DNA of 12,241 nt from Pleurocapsa sp. MO_226.B13 (lineage in GTDB: Bacteria; Cyanobacteriota; Cyanobacteriia; Cyanobacteriales; Xenococcaceae). The stretch lies in NCBI GenBank assembly GCA_030064795.1, contig JASJEI010000119.1, positions 1 through 12,241 of the forward strand, written 5' to 3'. Positions 12,127 through 12,241 of the stretch are shown piece after piece (the first letter of the stretch is position 1; each line of letters begins with the position of its first letter). The notes below the pieces were generated by a model that was not told where the DNA came from, ran no database searches, and saw only the letters and a list, made by a program, of their open reading frames with translations. The position numbers and the translations under genes are program-made.

Positions 12127-12241
12127 GTGATTTCTGCTAAAGAAGATACCCAATGCCTTAAGATGAGAGAAATAGGCTAGATTGATAGGTGGCGATCGCC
12201 AGTGTCGAACCTTAATGCTTCTAGTCGCTAAGTTTAAGCCT

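Noticed and set aside
12127..12241. Continuation of the DUF442 gene by readthrough or frameshift
   Set aside because: None of the three plus-strand frames after the TAG contains the expected phosphatase-like cysteine loop.
1..12241. tRNA or rRNA genes
   Set aside because: No cloverleaf with TTCGA-type T-arm and CCA-side stem, and no rRNA-like stretch, was seen on either strand.

Overview
The window looks cyanobacterial. The HIP1 octamer GCGATCGC occurs ten times in 12.2 kb (for example at 1575, 3136, 4011, 8012, 9549, 10867 and 12192), base composition is AT-leaning, and several small proteins resemble cyanobacterial conserved hypotheticals. I infer a unicellular or pleurocapsalean cyanobacterium but cannot name a genus. 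The mixture of decayed genes, palindromic intergenic repeats and nuclease remnants marks it as accessory DNA.

Layout. (1) 1-850: the 3' end of a TnpB/Cas12-type RuvC nuclease whose zinc ribbon is missing, then about 430 bp without a credible gene that folds well on the plus strand. It holds two candidate structured RNAs, one next to the nuclease gene and one (about 655-845) that looks like an IscB-type omega RNA (HEARO) without its ORF. (2) 851-5263: a DNA-phosphorothioation-associated putative methyltransferase with its flanking domain duplicated (minus), a uridine phosphorylase (plus), and a secreted collagen-like protein (minus). (3) 5264-7630: a long AT-rich gap with palindromes and an orphan hairpin, a 50-residue gene with a good ribosome binding site, an acidic four-cysteine protein, a phasin-like coiled-coil protein, and a frameshifted remnant of an RHS/calcium-binding giant protein gene. 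(4) 7640-12126: a sulfide/persulfide locus.

The sulfide locus contains a split YeeE/YedE transporter pair, a small exported double-CxC protein, a rhodanese, an ArsR-family repressor, a sulfide:quinone oxidoreductase, an ETHE1-type persulfide dioxygenase and a DUF442 (Blh-like) protein. Sulfide would be oxidised to persulfide, and the persulfide to sulfite, while the transporter pair moves sulfur species. Three sites sharing ATACAAC(C/T)AT lie at or near TATAAT-like boxes in front of the transporter operon, arsR and sqr. They suggest one regulon under the local ArsR protein, which has cysteines resembling those of the persulfide sensors BigR and SqrR.

The locus is partly broken. The rhodanese stops just after its active-site loop, the quinone oxidoreductase stops exactly at its first conserved redox cysteine, and the DUF442 protein stops just before its phosphatase-like loop. 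The regulator, the dioxygenase and the transporter pair look intact, so the locus appears to be eroding from a full oxidation pathway to a regulated dioxygenase and transporter.
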